Source: Streptomyces sp. ALI-76-A (GTDB lineage Bacteria; Actinomycetota; Actinomycetes; Streptomycetales; Streptomycetaceae). From it: a DNA stretch of 64,000 nucleotides. The stretch spans positions 2,232,001 through 2,296,000 of the forward strand of contig NZ_JASVWB010000002.1 in NCBI RefSeq assembly GCF_030287445.1. Reading direction: 5' to 3'. The position numbers and the translations under genes were made by a program. This document shows positions 1 to 9,087 of this stretch, in pieces (position 1 is the first letter of the stretch; every line of letters starts with the position of its first letter). Under the pieces are notes generated by a model that saw only the letters and a list, made by a program, of their open reading frames with translations, was not told where the DNA came from and searched no databases.

Positions 1-2676
1 TCGTCGCCGGGATAGACCTGGGCCGACGTCCGCCCGGCCGCCTCCTTCAGCGTGCCGATCAGAACGTCCCGGCAGGCGCCGAGGCCGCCGCCGCCGCAGT
101 ACTTCCGGGCGAGCGGACCCCGCACCGGCTCCCCGAGCACCGCCCGGACGTCCTTGTCGACATAGCTCCACCAGCCGTACTGGAAGGCGCTTCCGGCGTG
201 CGCGCCGGTCGGACCGTGCGCGGCCGACGGGGTCTCGTCGACGGGCAGGTTGCGGGTGAAGGCGGTGTACAGGTCACTGCCCAGGCCCGGTTCGAAGGTG
301 GCCTTCACCAGCAGCGGCCACCACGCGTCGAGGACGCGGATCGCGTCGGCGTCGGCGTACGTCCGCGAACCGGCCGTCGTCTCGGTGCGTTTGGCTCCGG
401 CCCGCACCCACGCCTTGAGTCTGCTCACCGCCGCGGCGGCCGTGGCGTCGGTCACCGGCGCGCTCTCGATCACCTTCAGCAGGTCCGGCAGCACGTCCTC
501 GGCCCGCAGGTCGGCCAGTCCGGCGTCGGCCATCGCCTTCACCAGCGAGGCCCGGGTGACCCCGCCCGCGGCGACCAGCCGCCTCACCCGGTCGTCGAGC
601 AGGTTGCCGCGGTGGACCGACCCGTCGCCCCAGGAGGCGGTCGAGTAGTCCTTGGCCTGCTTGTTGTTCCAGCTGATGTAGAAGTCCTGGTCCATGGAGT
701 TCGGGTGCTCCGACGGGGGTGTGTACCGCGCCGTGTTGGCGGCCGGGTCCCAACTCGTGGGCCGGCCGCGCCCACACCGGGAACTCGGCGTCGACGCCGG
801 TGGCCCGTACCGGGTTGTCGCCGCTGTTGTAGTACGCGGTGTGCTCGGAGTCGGCGTAGAACCAGTTGAAGGTGTAGTTGATGTGCTGCACCGCCCGCTG
901 GAAGTCCTGCGGGCCCTTCACGTAGTCCGGGTCGTTCAGCATCTGGAAGCCGATGATCGAGTCGGCCTCGTGCAGGAAGGACGAGCGCAGGGTGGTGTAG
1001 GCGACCTTCTTGCCGCCGACCGTCGCCCGGTGGGCGACAGGGCCGTACTTGGTGCGCCAGACGCGCATGGTGTACGAGCCGGCCGCGGTGCCGTCGGCCG
1101 TGGTCGGCTTCCAGGCGTTCTTCCGCTCGACCTTCTCCATGGGCGTGCACACACCCCGGTACAGGTAGTGGTGGTCGTCCTGGCAGAGTTCGACGGCGTA
1201 CGTGTCGATGATGTCCTGGCCGGAGGTCGTCGCGCTCCAGGCGTAGTCCTGGCCACGGCCGAGTTCGACGTACATGCTCAGACCCGCGAAGGAGGCGCCG
1301 CGGGCGCTGAGGCCGGGGCCCTGGATCTCCTGGAGCATCAGCAACTGCGGTGCGAAGTAGCCGGTCTGCGGGCCGAAGACGGCGATCGGGTGCCCGCTCG
1401 CGGTGTGCTCGCCGCTCACCACGAGGGCGTTGGACATGCCCCGCCTGGCGGAGGTGACGGCCGTCCGCGCCGCCGCCGCGGACGCGCCGCCGGCGCTCGC
1501 CGTGGCCGCGCTGCCGGTACGGTCGTGGACCAGTTGCTCCTCGGTCACCGAACCGGCGTCGGGCAGGGCCCCGCCCTGCGCGTCGGCGGGTCTGGACGCG
1601 TACGGGAAGCTGCCGTCGTGGACGGTGAGGACCGCCTCGGGATCGTTGCGCTCGCGGAACGACTCCCAGACCTCGGTGCCCTCGGCCACCCCGTACTTCT
1701 GCTGCGCGGCCAGCAGCGACAGCGCGTTGGCGACCTCGCCGCCGCCCCCGGAGCCGAACAGCGCGCCGATCACGGAGGCCAGCGCGACCAGGTCGGTGGG
1801 CTTGAAGCGGGCGATCGTGCCGGCGTTGGTGACGGAGTCCTTGTGGCCGGTCAGGACGTACTCGCCGGGGAAGTAACGGCCACTGTCGGCGGCGTCGATG
1901 TAGGCGTTGATGCCGGCGACGTACGCGTTGACGTCGGCGAGGGCCTGCCGGCCCCGGTCTCCGGCCGCGGCCACCGCGGTGTCGATCTGCGCCTGGAGTT
2001 CGGCCTCGGTGTACGGCGCGTGGCGCCAGAACTCCTGCTCCAGGCCCTGGTTGGACGGGTCGCCGCCCGCGAAGGAGGTCAGCTGGCCGCGGCCGACGTG
2101 ACGGAAGACGTCCATGAGCCACAGCCGGTCCTCGGCCGCCGCGTAGCCCGCTCCGAACTCCGTGCCGTATCTGGTGGTACCGGTGATGTGCGGTACGCCC
2201 GTCTTCTTGTCGCGGACGATCGTCACGTCGGTGCGACCGGCGGGCTTGACCGTGGAGGCGACTTGATCGGCGGGCACCCCGAAGGACGCGTCGTTGAAGA
2301 AGGTGTTGACCGTGGCGTCGGTCAGCGCCGGGTAGCCCTTGGCCAGGGCGGCGTACGGGCCGAGCTGGTCCGCGGCGTGGGCGGGCTGGGTGCCGAATGC
2401 CTGGTTGAGCAGGATCTGCGCGAGGGTGGCGTTGCCGTTCTGGCCGGGCGGCAGGATGTCGGAGCACTGGCCGCCGCAGTGGTCGTCCACCGCCGCGGCC
2501 TTCTCCTTCACCGCTGTCTCCGTCGCCTTCACCGCTGTCTCCGTCGCCGCCGCGGGAGAGAGCGGGGAAAGAAGAGCGGAAATCAGGACGCATACGAAGG
2601 CGCTCTTCAGGAACCCGGGGGATCCGCCGGGAGTTCTGAGTCTGTCGAGGACGGTGCGTGGGGTGCGCCGTGACAT
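1..2676 (-). pseudogene. Penicillin acylase family amidohydrolase, frameshifted and truncated by the window edge
   Basis: Secreted Ntn-hydrolase of the penicillin G / acyl-homoserine lactone acylase family, which cleaves amide bonds after autocatalytic processing. The ATG at 2676 follows a GGTAGGAG ribosome site; a signal peptide spans about residues 1-40. The motif MSNALVVSGEHTASG near residue 413 supplies the N-terminal serine nucleophile of the beta chain. The reading frame is intact to about position 753 (HEWDPAANTARY is expected there). One extra base at 752-753 (AA on the + strand) then shifts the frame. Removing it restores good family sequence (NSMDQDFYISWNN, then STASWGDGSVHRGNLLDDR) that runs off the left edge. 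This is either a real inactivating indel or a sequencing error. The family assignment is solid; activity is doubtful as read. Confidence 0.85.
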
Positions 2677-2943
2677 AGAAACTCCTACCGACGGGGGCGG
2701 GCTGGGCGTTACCGCCGGTATCCCCGTAATTGAAGATGAACATGCGTCACTTTTTGGAGTCGCCACGATGTTGTCGCGCAGAACCCCGATCGGCTCGCGG
2801 AGGTCAACCGCGGCCTGCTTATGGGAGGCCATCGGAAATCGGATGGAGCCGAATCGCTTGTCGATACGTCTATTCGGCGACGTCCATGCGACGACGCCGA
2901 AGTGACCGAAGTGCAGGTGCAGGTGTGACGGAGGTGCAGGGCG

Positions 2944-3546
2944 ATGGCCGGTTTCCGGAGTCTGGCGAGACAGGTGCGCGATCCACGGTGTGATCTGGCG
3001 CTACGGCGTTACTCGCTCCGCAAGTGCCTTGAACGGTTCGCCCCTTACGGACACAGGGCGACCTGGGACCATTTGTGCTCCCGGGCCGGGTTCGGCCCGG
3101 AGGACCGCTCCCCCGACCCAGCGCGGCTCGTGGCCGCACTGGAGGAACTGGAGGAGGCGCGTTCGGTCTGGCTGGCCTACGAGGTGGAGTTCGCCGAGCG
3201 GCGCAAGAAGGAGAAGCACGACGGGCTGCGCAGGCCGGGCAGCGTGGACGACTGGCACCGGCTGACCTGGGGCGGTTTCGGGGTCGCCTGGTGCGACGAC
3301 CCACGGGTCCATCCCGATGAACCGCTCGCGGAGGTACTGCGCCGGCTCATCTCCGCACTGGAGCGGGAACCGGGCGCGGAATGCCCGGTGTGCGGCGGGG
3401 AGCGCCTCGTCTGGAAGTACGAACTGGACCACGAGCCCTCGACGGGCCCGGTCTGCGTGGACTGCGGCATTCTCGTACCGCGGCCCGTGCTCACGCCCGA
3501 GGCACTGGCGGACGCCAGGCGCGGACGGCTGCTGATCTCGGCCTGA
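2944..3546 (+). CDS. Uncharacterised protein with C-terminal zinc-ribbon-like CXXC pairs
   Basis: A 200-residue cytoplasmic protein I do not recognise by name. A GGAGG lies 9 bases before the ATG. The N-terminal two thirds is charged and helical, with no signal peptide or membrane segment. The C-terminal third carries CPVCGG (around residue 149) and CVDCGI (around residue 175), the spacing of a small zinc ribbon. It stands alone, with 267 bases separating it from the divergent acylase and about 270 from the next gene. A nucleic-acid-binding or structural zinc role is possible, but nothing here shows which. Confidence 0.7.
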   Translation: MAGFRSLARQVRDPRCDLALRRYSLRKCLERFAPYGHRATWDHLCSRAGFGPEDRSPDPARLVAALEELEEARSVWLAYEVEFAERRKKEKHDGLRRPGSVDDWHRLTWGGFGVAWCDDPRVHPDEPLAEVLRRLISALEREPGAECPVCGGERLVWKYELDHEPSTGPVCVDCGILVPRPVLTPEALADARRGRLLISA

Positions 3547-3606
3547 CCGGGCGGACCTGGGAACCGTGCATGGCGGGGGTGCGCCGGGGATGCCGCACCC
3601 CCCACT

Positions 3607-3790
3607 TCAACCGTGGTGCCGTGGTGGCGAGTCGGCGACGTGCCCAGTCGGCGGGCCGAGTTGGTGGGCCGGCGGCGTGCCGAGTCGGTGGGCCGGCCAG
3701 TCGGCGGGGTGCCGAGTCGCCGGGCGTCCGTGCCCGGTCGGTCGTCCGCGCCGGGCGTCGCCCGTCGGCGGGGTCCTCGGGACGGCGCGC
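3607..3790. repeat. Degenerate GC-rich tandem repeats
   Basis: Short, imperfect repeats of a unit like CCGAGTCGGTGGGCCGG recur through this stretch, between the zinc-ribbon gene and the BKACE gene. It is open in several frames purely because of composition, so none of those frames is called. No hairpin clear enough to be a terminator stands out. Confidence 0.5.
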
Positions 3791-3820
3791 CTTGTCGGTG
3801 GCGCCTGGCACCATCGAGAC

Positions 3821-4549
3821 ATGGTGCAGGTGTGTCTCAACGGGCCCCGGGGGGCCGCCGACGGCGCGATGGTGCCGCTCACGCCGCAGGCGATGGCCGC
3901 GTCCGCGACGGAGGCGGTCGCTGCCGGGGCCACGGACGTGCACGTCCACCCGAAGACGCCGTGCGGTCGGGACAGCGTGTCGCCGCGGCTGGTCGCGGCG
4001 GCGCTCGACGCCATACGCGCCCGGGTGGCGGTGCCCGTCGGCGTGACCACGGGCGCCTGGGCGGAACCGGACCCGGCCGCCCGGGTGGAGCGGATCCGCG
4101 GCTGGACCGTGCTGCCCGACCACGCCTCGGTCAACTGGCACGAGCCGGGCGCCGAGGAGGTGGCCGCCGCCCTCGTCGACCGCGGCGTGGGCGTGGAGGC
4201 CGGTATCTGGTCGGGGACGGACGGGGCGGCGCGGTTCGCCGTCTCACCGCTCGGCCCGAAGGTGCTGCGGGTCCTCGCCGAGGTGACGGACCCGGAACCC
4301 GGCACCGCGGAGGACACCGCCCGCGCGCTCCTGGCCGACCTGGGAGCCGCCCACGGCCGTCCGGTGCTGCTGCACGGCGAGGACGGCGGCGCGTGGCCGG
4401 TACTGCGGCTGGCCGGACGCCTCGGCCTCGCGACCCGCGTGGGCCTGGAGGACACCCTGGTGCTGCCCGACGGCCAACCGGCCGTGTCCAACGCCCAGTT
4501 GGTGGCGGCGGCGCTGGTCCAGCACGGCGGGGACCGGCGGTCCTCGTAG
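3821..4549 (+). CDS. BKACE-family (DUF849) beta-keto acid cleavage enzyme, short form
   Basis: Predicted member of the 3-keto-5-aminohexanoate cleavage enzyme family, TIM-barrel zinc enzymes that condense a beta-keto acid with acetyl-CoA. The ATG at 3821 (MVQVCLNGPRG) is chosen because the family begins at this strand; the in-frame extension upstream is repeat-derived. The pattern DVHVHPKTPCGRDS near residue 40 matches the metal-binding HxH of the family. At 242 residues it is shorter than the usual 270-310. The substrate cannot be told from sequence. It is monocistronic, with divergent composition upstream. Confidence 0.7.
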   Translation: MVQVCLNGPRGAADGAMVPLTPQAMAASATEAVAAGATDVHVHPKTPCGRDSVSPRLVAAALDAIRARVAVPVGVTTGAWAEPDPAARVERIRGWTVLPDHASVNWHEPGAEEVAAALVDRGVGVEAGIWSGTDGAARFAVSPLGPKVLRVLAEVTDPEPGTAEDTARALLADLGAAHGRPVLLHGEDGGAWPVLRLAGRLGLATRVGLEDTLVLPDGQPAVSNAQLVAAALVQHGGDRRSS

Positions 4550-4881
4550 GGCGGGGCGGACACGTCGCGCGCGGGACACCGCAGCGGGGCCGATCCGGTG
4601 AACGGCCGGGCCGCGGGGCGGGGCGAGCAGCCCGGTGCGCGGCACCGGGCCGTCGGCCGGAACCCGGCTGGGGCCGCCCGGCCGCCATTGCCGGCCGCCC
4701 TGCCGCCGCGCTCGCCCGGGCCGGCCGATCGGCGCGCCCAACCGGTCAGCGTGCCCAACCGCTCAGCACGCCCGGCGGTCCGTCGGCAGGCCACACCCGC
4801 CCGGCCGCCCAGCGGTTCGAAGGCAGGCCACACCCGCGCTCGGCCGCCCGGCGGTCCGGCGTGCGCGCGAGAGCGGAGCGG
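4550..4881. other. Intergenic region with imperfect short repeats
   Basis: This is convergent space between the BKACE gene and soxR. Two imperfect copies of a roughly 36-base unit beginning GGCAGGCCACACCCGC lie near 4782 and 4820, with short CCCAACCG.TCAGC repeats before them. No start codon with a ribosome site supports a gene here. Confidence 0.4.
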
Positions 4882-5430
4882 TCAGCAGCACTCCTCCGGT
4901 TCGCGTGCACCCGCGCGCTGCCGTTCCCGCTCCCGCTCCCGTTCGCCGCGTGGCGTGGCCTTCTGGCGGCCTCCCCCCTGTTCCACCATCAGCCTCGAAC
5001 CCGCCTGGCGTTCGCCGAAGATGTCGTCGGGGTTGGAGAGGACGCAGGTGTCCAGGGAGAGGCAGCCGCAGCCGATGCAGTCGGTGAGGTGGTCGCGCAG
5101 GCGGTTGAGCTGCTTGATGCGTTCGTCGAGTTCGGAGCGCCAGGCCTCGGAGAGGCGGGCCCAGTCCTCGCGGGTGGGCGTGCGCCCCTCGGGGAGTTCG
5201 GCGAGGGCTTCACGGATCGTGGCCAGGGGGATGCCGACGCGTTGCGCGGCCCGGACGAAGGCGACCCGGCGCAGCGCGTCACGGGAGTAGCGGCGCTGGT
5301 TGCCCGTGGTCCGGCGGCTGCTGATCAGGCCCTTGGACTCGTAGAAGTGCAGGGCGGAGACGGCGGCGCCGCTGCGTGCGGCGAGTTGGCCGACCGTCAG
5401 CTCGTGGATCTTCTCGGGAATCTGAGGCAC
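4882..5430 (-). CDS. soxR: Redox-sensing transcriptional regulator SoxR
   Basis: MerR-family dimeric activator that senses redox-cycling compounds through a [2Fe-2S] cluster; in Streptomyces it responds to endogenous antibiotics. A GTG start at 5430 gives the typical N-terminus [17 protein letters not shown]. The winged-helix domain with LHFYESKGL and [10 protein letters not shown] occupies residues 1-70. It is followed by the dimerisation helix and then the cluster motif [12 protein letters not shown] near residue 130. The C-terminus is longer than usual (182 residues in all) and contains an [10 protein letters not shown] run. No SoxR box is visible in its own upstream region, so the targets lie outside the window. 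Confidence 0.95.
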   Translation of the reverse strand: MPQIPEKIHELTVGQLAARSGAAVSALHFYESKGLISSRRTTGNQRRYSRDALRRVAFVRAAQRVGIPLATIREALAELPEGRTPTREDWARLSEAWRSELDERIKQLNRLRDHLTDCIGCGCLSLDTCVLSNPDDIFGERQAGSRLMVEQGGGRQKATPRGERERERERQRAGAREPEECC

Positions 5431-5532
5431 CCCTCGGAGCCTACCCACCCCCCACCCGCCCGCGGCCACCCCCGTCGATGTCCCGGGCGTCGACGTCCCG
5501 GGGCGTTGACAGGCCGCACGCGGCCGACCATG

Positions 5533-5548
5533 CTAAGCAGTCGCTTAG
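5533..5548. promoter_or_regulatory. TetR-type operator palindrome upstream of maoC
   Basis: CTAAGCAGTCGCTTAG is a perfect 6-bp inverted repeat around a 4-base spacer, 24 bases before the maoC start. A related site (GTGAGCGGGCGCTTAG) lies at 6730-6745 before the nearby TetR gene. The two sites together suggest that this regulator binds both. Confidence 0.65.
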
Positions 5549-5572
5549 ACATCACTGGGAGAGGGCCGGGAC

Positions 5573-6034
5573 ATGGCAGAGCCGAGGATCTTCACCTCCG
5601 TCGACGACCTGAAGGCGGCGGTGGGCGAGCAGCTGGGGCACACCGACTGGCTGGAGGTCGACCAGAAGCGGATCGACCTGTTCGCGGAGGCCACCGGTGA
5701 CCACCAGTGGATCCACGTGGACCCGGAGCGGGCCGCCACGGGCCCGTTCGGCACCACCATCGCGCACGGCTACCTGACCCTGTCCCTGCTGCCGCTCTTC
5801 GGCCCCCAGCTGATCAAGGTGGAGGGCGTGCAGATGGGCGTCAACTACGGGACCAACAAGGTCCGTTTCCCCGCCCCGGTCCCGGTCGGCTCCCGGCTGC
5901 GCTCCACCGCCACGATCACCGGTGTCGACGACGTGCAGGGCGGCGTCCAGGTGACCGTCGCGTTCACCGTGGAGCGCGAGGGCGGGGACAAGCCGGTGTG
6001 CGTGGCGGAGTCCGTGTCCCGGTACTACCTCTAG
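5573..6034 (+). CDS. MaoC-family (R)-enoyl-CoA hydratase
   Basis: A single hot-dog-fold hydratase of 153 residues that hydrates or dehydrates acyl-CoA thioesters. GAGAGGG sits before the ATG. The catalytic motif is visible as the aspartate and histidine of ATGDHQWIHVDPERA around residues 39-53, followed by GPFGTTIAHGYLTLSLLP. Standalone proteins of this length are common in actinobacteria. It lies divergent from soxR and convergent with a TetR regulator whose probable operator overlaps its promoter. The neighbouring acyl-CoA dehydrogenase suggests fatty or branched acyl-CoA catabolism. Confidence 0.9.
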   Translation: MAEPRIFTSVDDLKAAVGEQLGHTDWLEVDQKRIDLFAEATGDHQWIHVDPERAATGPFGTTIAHGYLTLSLLPLFGPQLIKVEGVQMGVNYGTNKVRFPAPVPVGSRLRSTATITGVDDVQGGVQVTVAFTVEREGGDKPVCVAESVSRYYL

Positions 6035-6059
6035 GCGCACTCCCCCGGCACGGGTCCCG

Positions 6060-6683
6060 TCACTTGGCGCCCACCATCCGCAGTACGAGGTCGGCGTAGA
6101 GCGCGCCGACCTCCTCGGGTGTGCGCGGGCCGTCGACGCTGAACCAGCGGGCCACGTCGACGCACAGGGAGAGCACGGCGAGCGTCGTCCCCTGGACGTC
6201 CAGGACGTCGAACTCGCCGGTCGCCACGCCGTCCTCGAGGATGCCGCGCACCTCGGCGTCGCACTGCCGGCGCAGGGCGAGGATCTCGGCGCGGGCGTCC
6301 GGGCCGAGCGAGTCGAGTTCGTACTGCACGACCCGCGCGGTGGTACGGCCGCCCGCGTGCCAGCGGACGAAGGAGCTCACCGCGTCGGCGAGCCGCTCGG
6401 TGGCGGCGCCCTCGCCCGAGGCCGCCACGCGCAGGATCTCCACGGCCTTCTGGTGGCCGATCCTGCTGATGCGGTGGAGGAGTTCTTCCTTGGTCTTGTA
6501 GTGGATGTAGAGCGCGGCCGGGCTCATGCCGGCGCGGCTCGCGATGTCACGGGTCGTCGTGGCGTGGTAGCCGCGCTCGGCGAAGGCCTCCACCGCGGCG
6601 ATGAGCAGCCGCCGGGCCGCGTCGGGCGTGACCTCGCCCCACGCCGACGTCTCTCCGTCGGCCGTCTCCTTCGCCGTACTCAT
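6060..6683 (-). CDS. TetR-family regulator, probably of acyl-CoA metabolism
   Basis: A 207-residue repressor. The helix-turn-helix lies near residues 18-60 (TPDAARRLLIAAVEAFAERG, then TTRDIASRAGMSPAALYIHY), and the C-terminal ligand domain is all helical. The ATG at 6683 is preceded by GAGGGG; an in-frame GTG at 6719 is the alternative. A palindrome at 6730-6745 lies 47 bases upstream, and a second copy of the motif lies at the maoC promoter. Autoregulation plus control of maoC is inferred. The ligand is presumably an acyl-CoA, but that is not shown by the sequence. Confidence 0.88.
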   Translation of the reverse strand: MSTAKETADGETSAWGEVTPDAARRLLIAAVEAFAERGYHATTTRDIASRAGMSPAALYIHYKTKEELLHRISRIGHQKAVEILRVAASGEGAATERLADAVSSFVRWHAGGRTTARVVQYELDSLGPDARAEILALRRQCDAEVRGILEDGVATGEFDVLDVQGTTLAVLSLCVDVARWFSVDGPRTPEEVGALYADLVLRMVGAK

Positions 6684-6729
6684 CGCTTCGCCCCTCTTCA
6701 CCGACACGGCCACCACCATACCGCCGAAG

Positions 6730-6745
6730 GTGAGCGGGCGCTTAG
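6730..6745. promoter_or_regulatory. TetR-type operator upstream of the TetR gene
   Basis: GTGAGCGGGCGCTTAG resembles the perfect palindrome at 5533-5548: the right arm GCTTAG is identical and the left arm differs at two positions. It sits 47 bases before the TetR start and touches the 3' end of the yiaA-like gene. Confidence 0.55.
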
Positions 6746-6999
6746 CGTGCCCGCTGGGAGCTCTCGAAGGGGCTGTACGACGGGGTCGCCGCCTCCTGCC
6801 GGTCCCGGATCACCTTGGACAGGGTGAACGCGGAGGTGACGAGGTACAGGACGGCGATGCCGAGGAAGGCCCGCACCCAGGCGTCGGCGTTCAGCTTGAA
6901 GATGCCGATGGCGGTGGCGCCCATGGCGATGGAGAAGGACGCGACGGCCTGGCCGTAGAAGGCGGCCGTGTTCTGCTGCTTGCCCGATGTCTCACTCAT
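6742..6999 (-). CDS. YiaA/YiaB-type two-helix inner-membrane protein
   Basis: A small membrane protein of 85 residues with two hydrophobic helices (FYGQAVASFSIAMGATAIGIF and VRAFLGIAVLYLVTSAFTL) separated by a short polar loop, the layout of the yiaA/B domain. The ATG at 6999 (MSETSGKQQNTAAFYGQ) is the usual start for the family; a longer in-frame form from 7035 lacks support. The gene lies between the acyl-CoA dehydrogenase and the TetR gene on the same strand. Function is unknown. Confidence 0.85.
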   Translation of the reverse strand: MSETSGKQQNTAAFYGQAVASFSIAMGATAIGIFKLNADAWVRAFLGIAVLYLVTSAFTLSKVIRDRQEAATPSYSPFESSQRAR

Positions 7000-7058
7000 G
7001 GGGACAGCTTCGGCGCCCGTGGCCGGTTCCCACATCCGCCGGCGTACTCAGAACGTAC

Positions 7059-8210
7059 TCAGAACGCGGAGACCCCCGTCAGGGCCCGCCCGATGACCAG
7101 CTTCTGGATCTGGCTGGTGCCCTCGTACAGGGTCATCACGCGGGCGTCGCGCAGCAGCTTGCCCGCCGGGTACTCGTCGATGTAGCCGTAGCCGCCGAAG
7201 ACCTGGAGGGCGTTGTTCGCGGCGCGGACGGCCGCCTCCGAGGCGAACAGCTTGGCCTTGGAGGACTCGACGGCGAAGGGCAGGCCCCGGTCGATGAGGT
7301 CGGCGACCCGCCAGGTCAGCAGCCGGGCCGCGTCCACGTCGACGGCGATGTCGCTGATCAGCTCCTGGACGAGCTGGTGGTGGGCGATGGTCTTCCCGAA
7401 CTGCTCGCGTTCGCCCGCGTACCGGACGGCCGCGTCCAGCGCGGCCTGGGCGATGCCCACGCAGCCCGCCGCCACCGACATCCGCCCCTTGGCCAGGGCC
7501 GACATGGCGACCGAGAAGCCCTTGCCCTCCTCGCCGAGCAGCGCGGAGGCGGGGACGCGGACGTCCTCCAGGACCAGCTCCGCCGTCGCCTGACCGCGCA
7601 GGCCGAGCTTGCCGTGCAGGGTGCGGCGGGTCAGGCCGGGGCTGTCGGCCGGGACGAGGAAGGCGGAGACGCCCTTGTGGCCGGGGGCGTCGGTGGAGCG
7701 GGCGAACAGCAGCACCACGTCGGCCCAGGTGCCGTTGGTGATGAACATCTTGGTGCCGTTGAGGACGTACGTGTCGCCGTCACGCACGGCGCGTGTGGTG
7801 AGGTGGCCGGCATCGGATCCGGTGCCCGGCTCGGTGAGGCCGAAGCAGCCCACGTACGCGCCGGAGGTGAGGCCCGGCAGCCAGCGCCGTTTCTGCTCCT
7901 CGTCGCCCCAGGCCGCGATGGTCTTGGCGACCAGCCCGAGGGAGACGGACACGATGCCGCGCACGGACGAGTCGCCGCGTCCGAGTTCCTCCGTCACCAG
8001 GCAGTACGCGAGGTGGTCGCCGCCCGAGCCGCCGTACTCCTCGTCGACCGTCAGGCCCAGGAAGCCGACCTCGCCGAGCTTCTTCACGAGCGAGCGGTCG
8101 ACCTCCTCGGCACGGTCCCAGGCGACGGCGTGGGGGGTGATCTCCCGGTCGACGAAGTCCTTGGCGAGCTGCCGGACGGCGGTCTGCTCCTCGCTGAGCT
8201 CCAGGTTCAT
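7059..8210 (-). CDS. Acyl-CoA dehydrogenase
   Basis: FAD-dependent alpha,beta-dehydrogenation of an acyl-CoA, the first step of beta-oxidation or of branched-chain amino acid catabolism. The 383 residues have the full three-domain fold. The flavin and substrate signature CFGLTEPGTGSDAG is near residue 125. The C-terminal GGYGYIDEYPAGKLLRDARV and LYEGTSQIQ carry the catalytic glutamate in the position typical of short- and branched-chain enzymes. The gene starts at the ATG at 8210, divergent from the TetR gene at 8401. Together with maoC and the TetR gene it forms a local acyl-CoA catabolic group. Chain-length preference is not determined. Confidence 0.93.
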   Translation of the reverse strand: MNLELSEEQTAVRQLAKDFVDREITPHAVAWDRAEEVDRSLVKKLGEVGFLGLTVDEEYGGSGGDHLAYCLVTEELGRGDSSVRGIVSVSLGLVAKTIAAWGDEEQKRRWLPGLTSGAYVGCFGLTEPGTGSDAGHLTTRAVRDGDTYVLNGTKMFITNGTWADVVLLFARSTDAPGHKGVSAFLVPADSPGLTRRTLHGKLGLRGQATAELVLEDVRVPASALLGEEGKGFSVAMSALAKGRMSVAAGCVGIAQAALDAAVRYAGEREQFGKTIAHHQLVQELISDIAVDVDAARLLTWRVADLIDRGLPFAVESSKAKLFASEAAVRAANNALQVFGGYGYIDEYPAGKLLRDARVMTLYEGTSQIQKLVIGRALTGVSAF

Positions 8211-8353
8211 GCCGAGTCACCCCACTGAAGACCACGGAAAATCACTGACGACGGCGGACGGGCGCGGGTGGCCGCGGGTGGCCGCGGGTGCCCGCGGTGG
8301 CTCCACGCGACGGCCTCGCCCACGACCTTGCGGCGGCCCGAAGAGCCGCCCCA

Positions 8354-8377
8354 TAAAATTAGCACTGCTAGTTTCTG
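8354..8377. promoter_or_regulatory. Operator-like palindrome before the TetR gene at 8401
   Basis: AAAATTAGCACTGCTAGTTT is followed by CTGG; the core TAGCA-C-TGCTA is a perfect inverted repeat. It lies 23 bases before the regulator start. A near-identical motif occurs 5.7 kb away, directly upstream of the aldehyde dehydrogenase at 14109-14133. Confidence 0.65.
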
Positions 8378-8400
8378 GGCGCAGCCCTACTATGTGCGCC

Positions 8401-9042
8401 ATGGCCCGACCGCGCAAGCCCCTCCTCAGCACCGACCGGATCGTCCGGACGGCCCGCGCGCTCGTGGACGCGGAGGGCCTCGCGGCCGTCTCCACCCGAC
8501 GGCTCGCCGCCGAACTGGGGGTCAGCGGACCCTCGCTCTACAACCACTTCGGCACCAAGGACGAGATCCTGGAGGCGGTCGCCGACTCGGTGAGCGCGCA
8601 GGTCGACCTGTCGATGTTCGAGGACGGCCGGGACTGGCGGACCGCGCTGCACGACTGGGCCGTCTCCTACCGGGCCGCCCTGCGCGACCACCCGAACATC
8701 GTCCCGGTCCTGGCGCGCGGCCCCGGCCGCCGGCCGGCGGGACTGCGGCTCGCCGACGCCGTCTACGGCGGGATGGTCGACGCGGGCTGGCCGCCGGCGC
8801 AGGCCACGTCCATCGGCGCGCTGATGCGGTACTTCGTCATGGGCTCCGCGCTCGGCTCCTTCGCTGGCGGCTTCGTGGACGACGCCGACGCGTACGACCC
8901 CGCCGACTATCCGCACCTCGGCCAGGCCCACCTGCTCGCCGAGCAGCAGGAGAAGATCGACGAACGGGCCTTCGAGACAGGGCTCACGGCGCTGCTGGAC
9001 GGGCTGGCGCAGCAGTACGAGCAGGTCGGGCGGACGGCGTAG
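8401..9042 (+). CDS. TetR-family regulator (TetR/AcrR with TetR_C-type ligand domain)
   Basis: A 213-residue repressor with an N-terminal helix-turn-helix (LAAVSTRRLAAELGVSGPSLYNHFGTKDEILEAV, residues 25-60) and a helical effector domain. The start is the ATG at 8401 (MARPRKPLLSTDR); an ATG three codons earlier at 8392 is also possible, and neither has a strong ribosome site. A palindrome just upstream implies autorepression. The same motif before the aldehyde/alcohol dehydrogenase operon at 14.1 kb makes that operon a likely second target. The divergent acyl-CoA dehydrogenase could also be affected. Confidence 0.88.
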   Translation: MARPRKPLLSTDRIVRTARALVDAEGLAAVSTRRLAAELGVSGPSLYNHFGTKDEILEAVADSVSAQVDLSMFEDGRDWRTALHDWAVSYRAALRDHPNIVPVLARGPGRRPAGLRLADAVYGGMVDAGWPPAQATSIGALMRYFVMGSALGSFAGGFVDDADAYDPADYPHLGQAHLLAEQQEKIDERAFETGLTALLDGLAQQYEQVGRTA

Positions 9043-9087
9043 GACAGTTCGGCGGGCGCCGAAGAGTCCGTGTCCCATCCTGGACGC

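Noticed and set aside
735..770. Programmed ribosomal frameshift in the penicillin acylase
   Set aside because: No slippery heptamer, no downstream pseudoknot-like structure, and the family does not use frameshifting.
694..2673. Long open frame on the + strand opposite the penicillin acylase
   Set aside because: Its translation is low-complexity Val/Gly/Arg-rich shadow sequence, while the - strand has a clear protein family and ribosome site.
3613..5700. Open frame of nearly 700 codons on the + strand running through the BKACE gene, a repeat region and soxR
   Set aside because: It is open only because of GC bias; the product is Arg/Gly/Ala-rich and crosses three real features.
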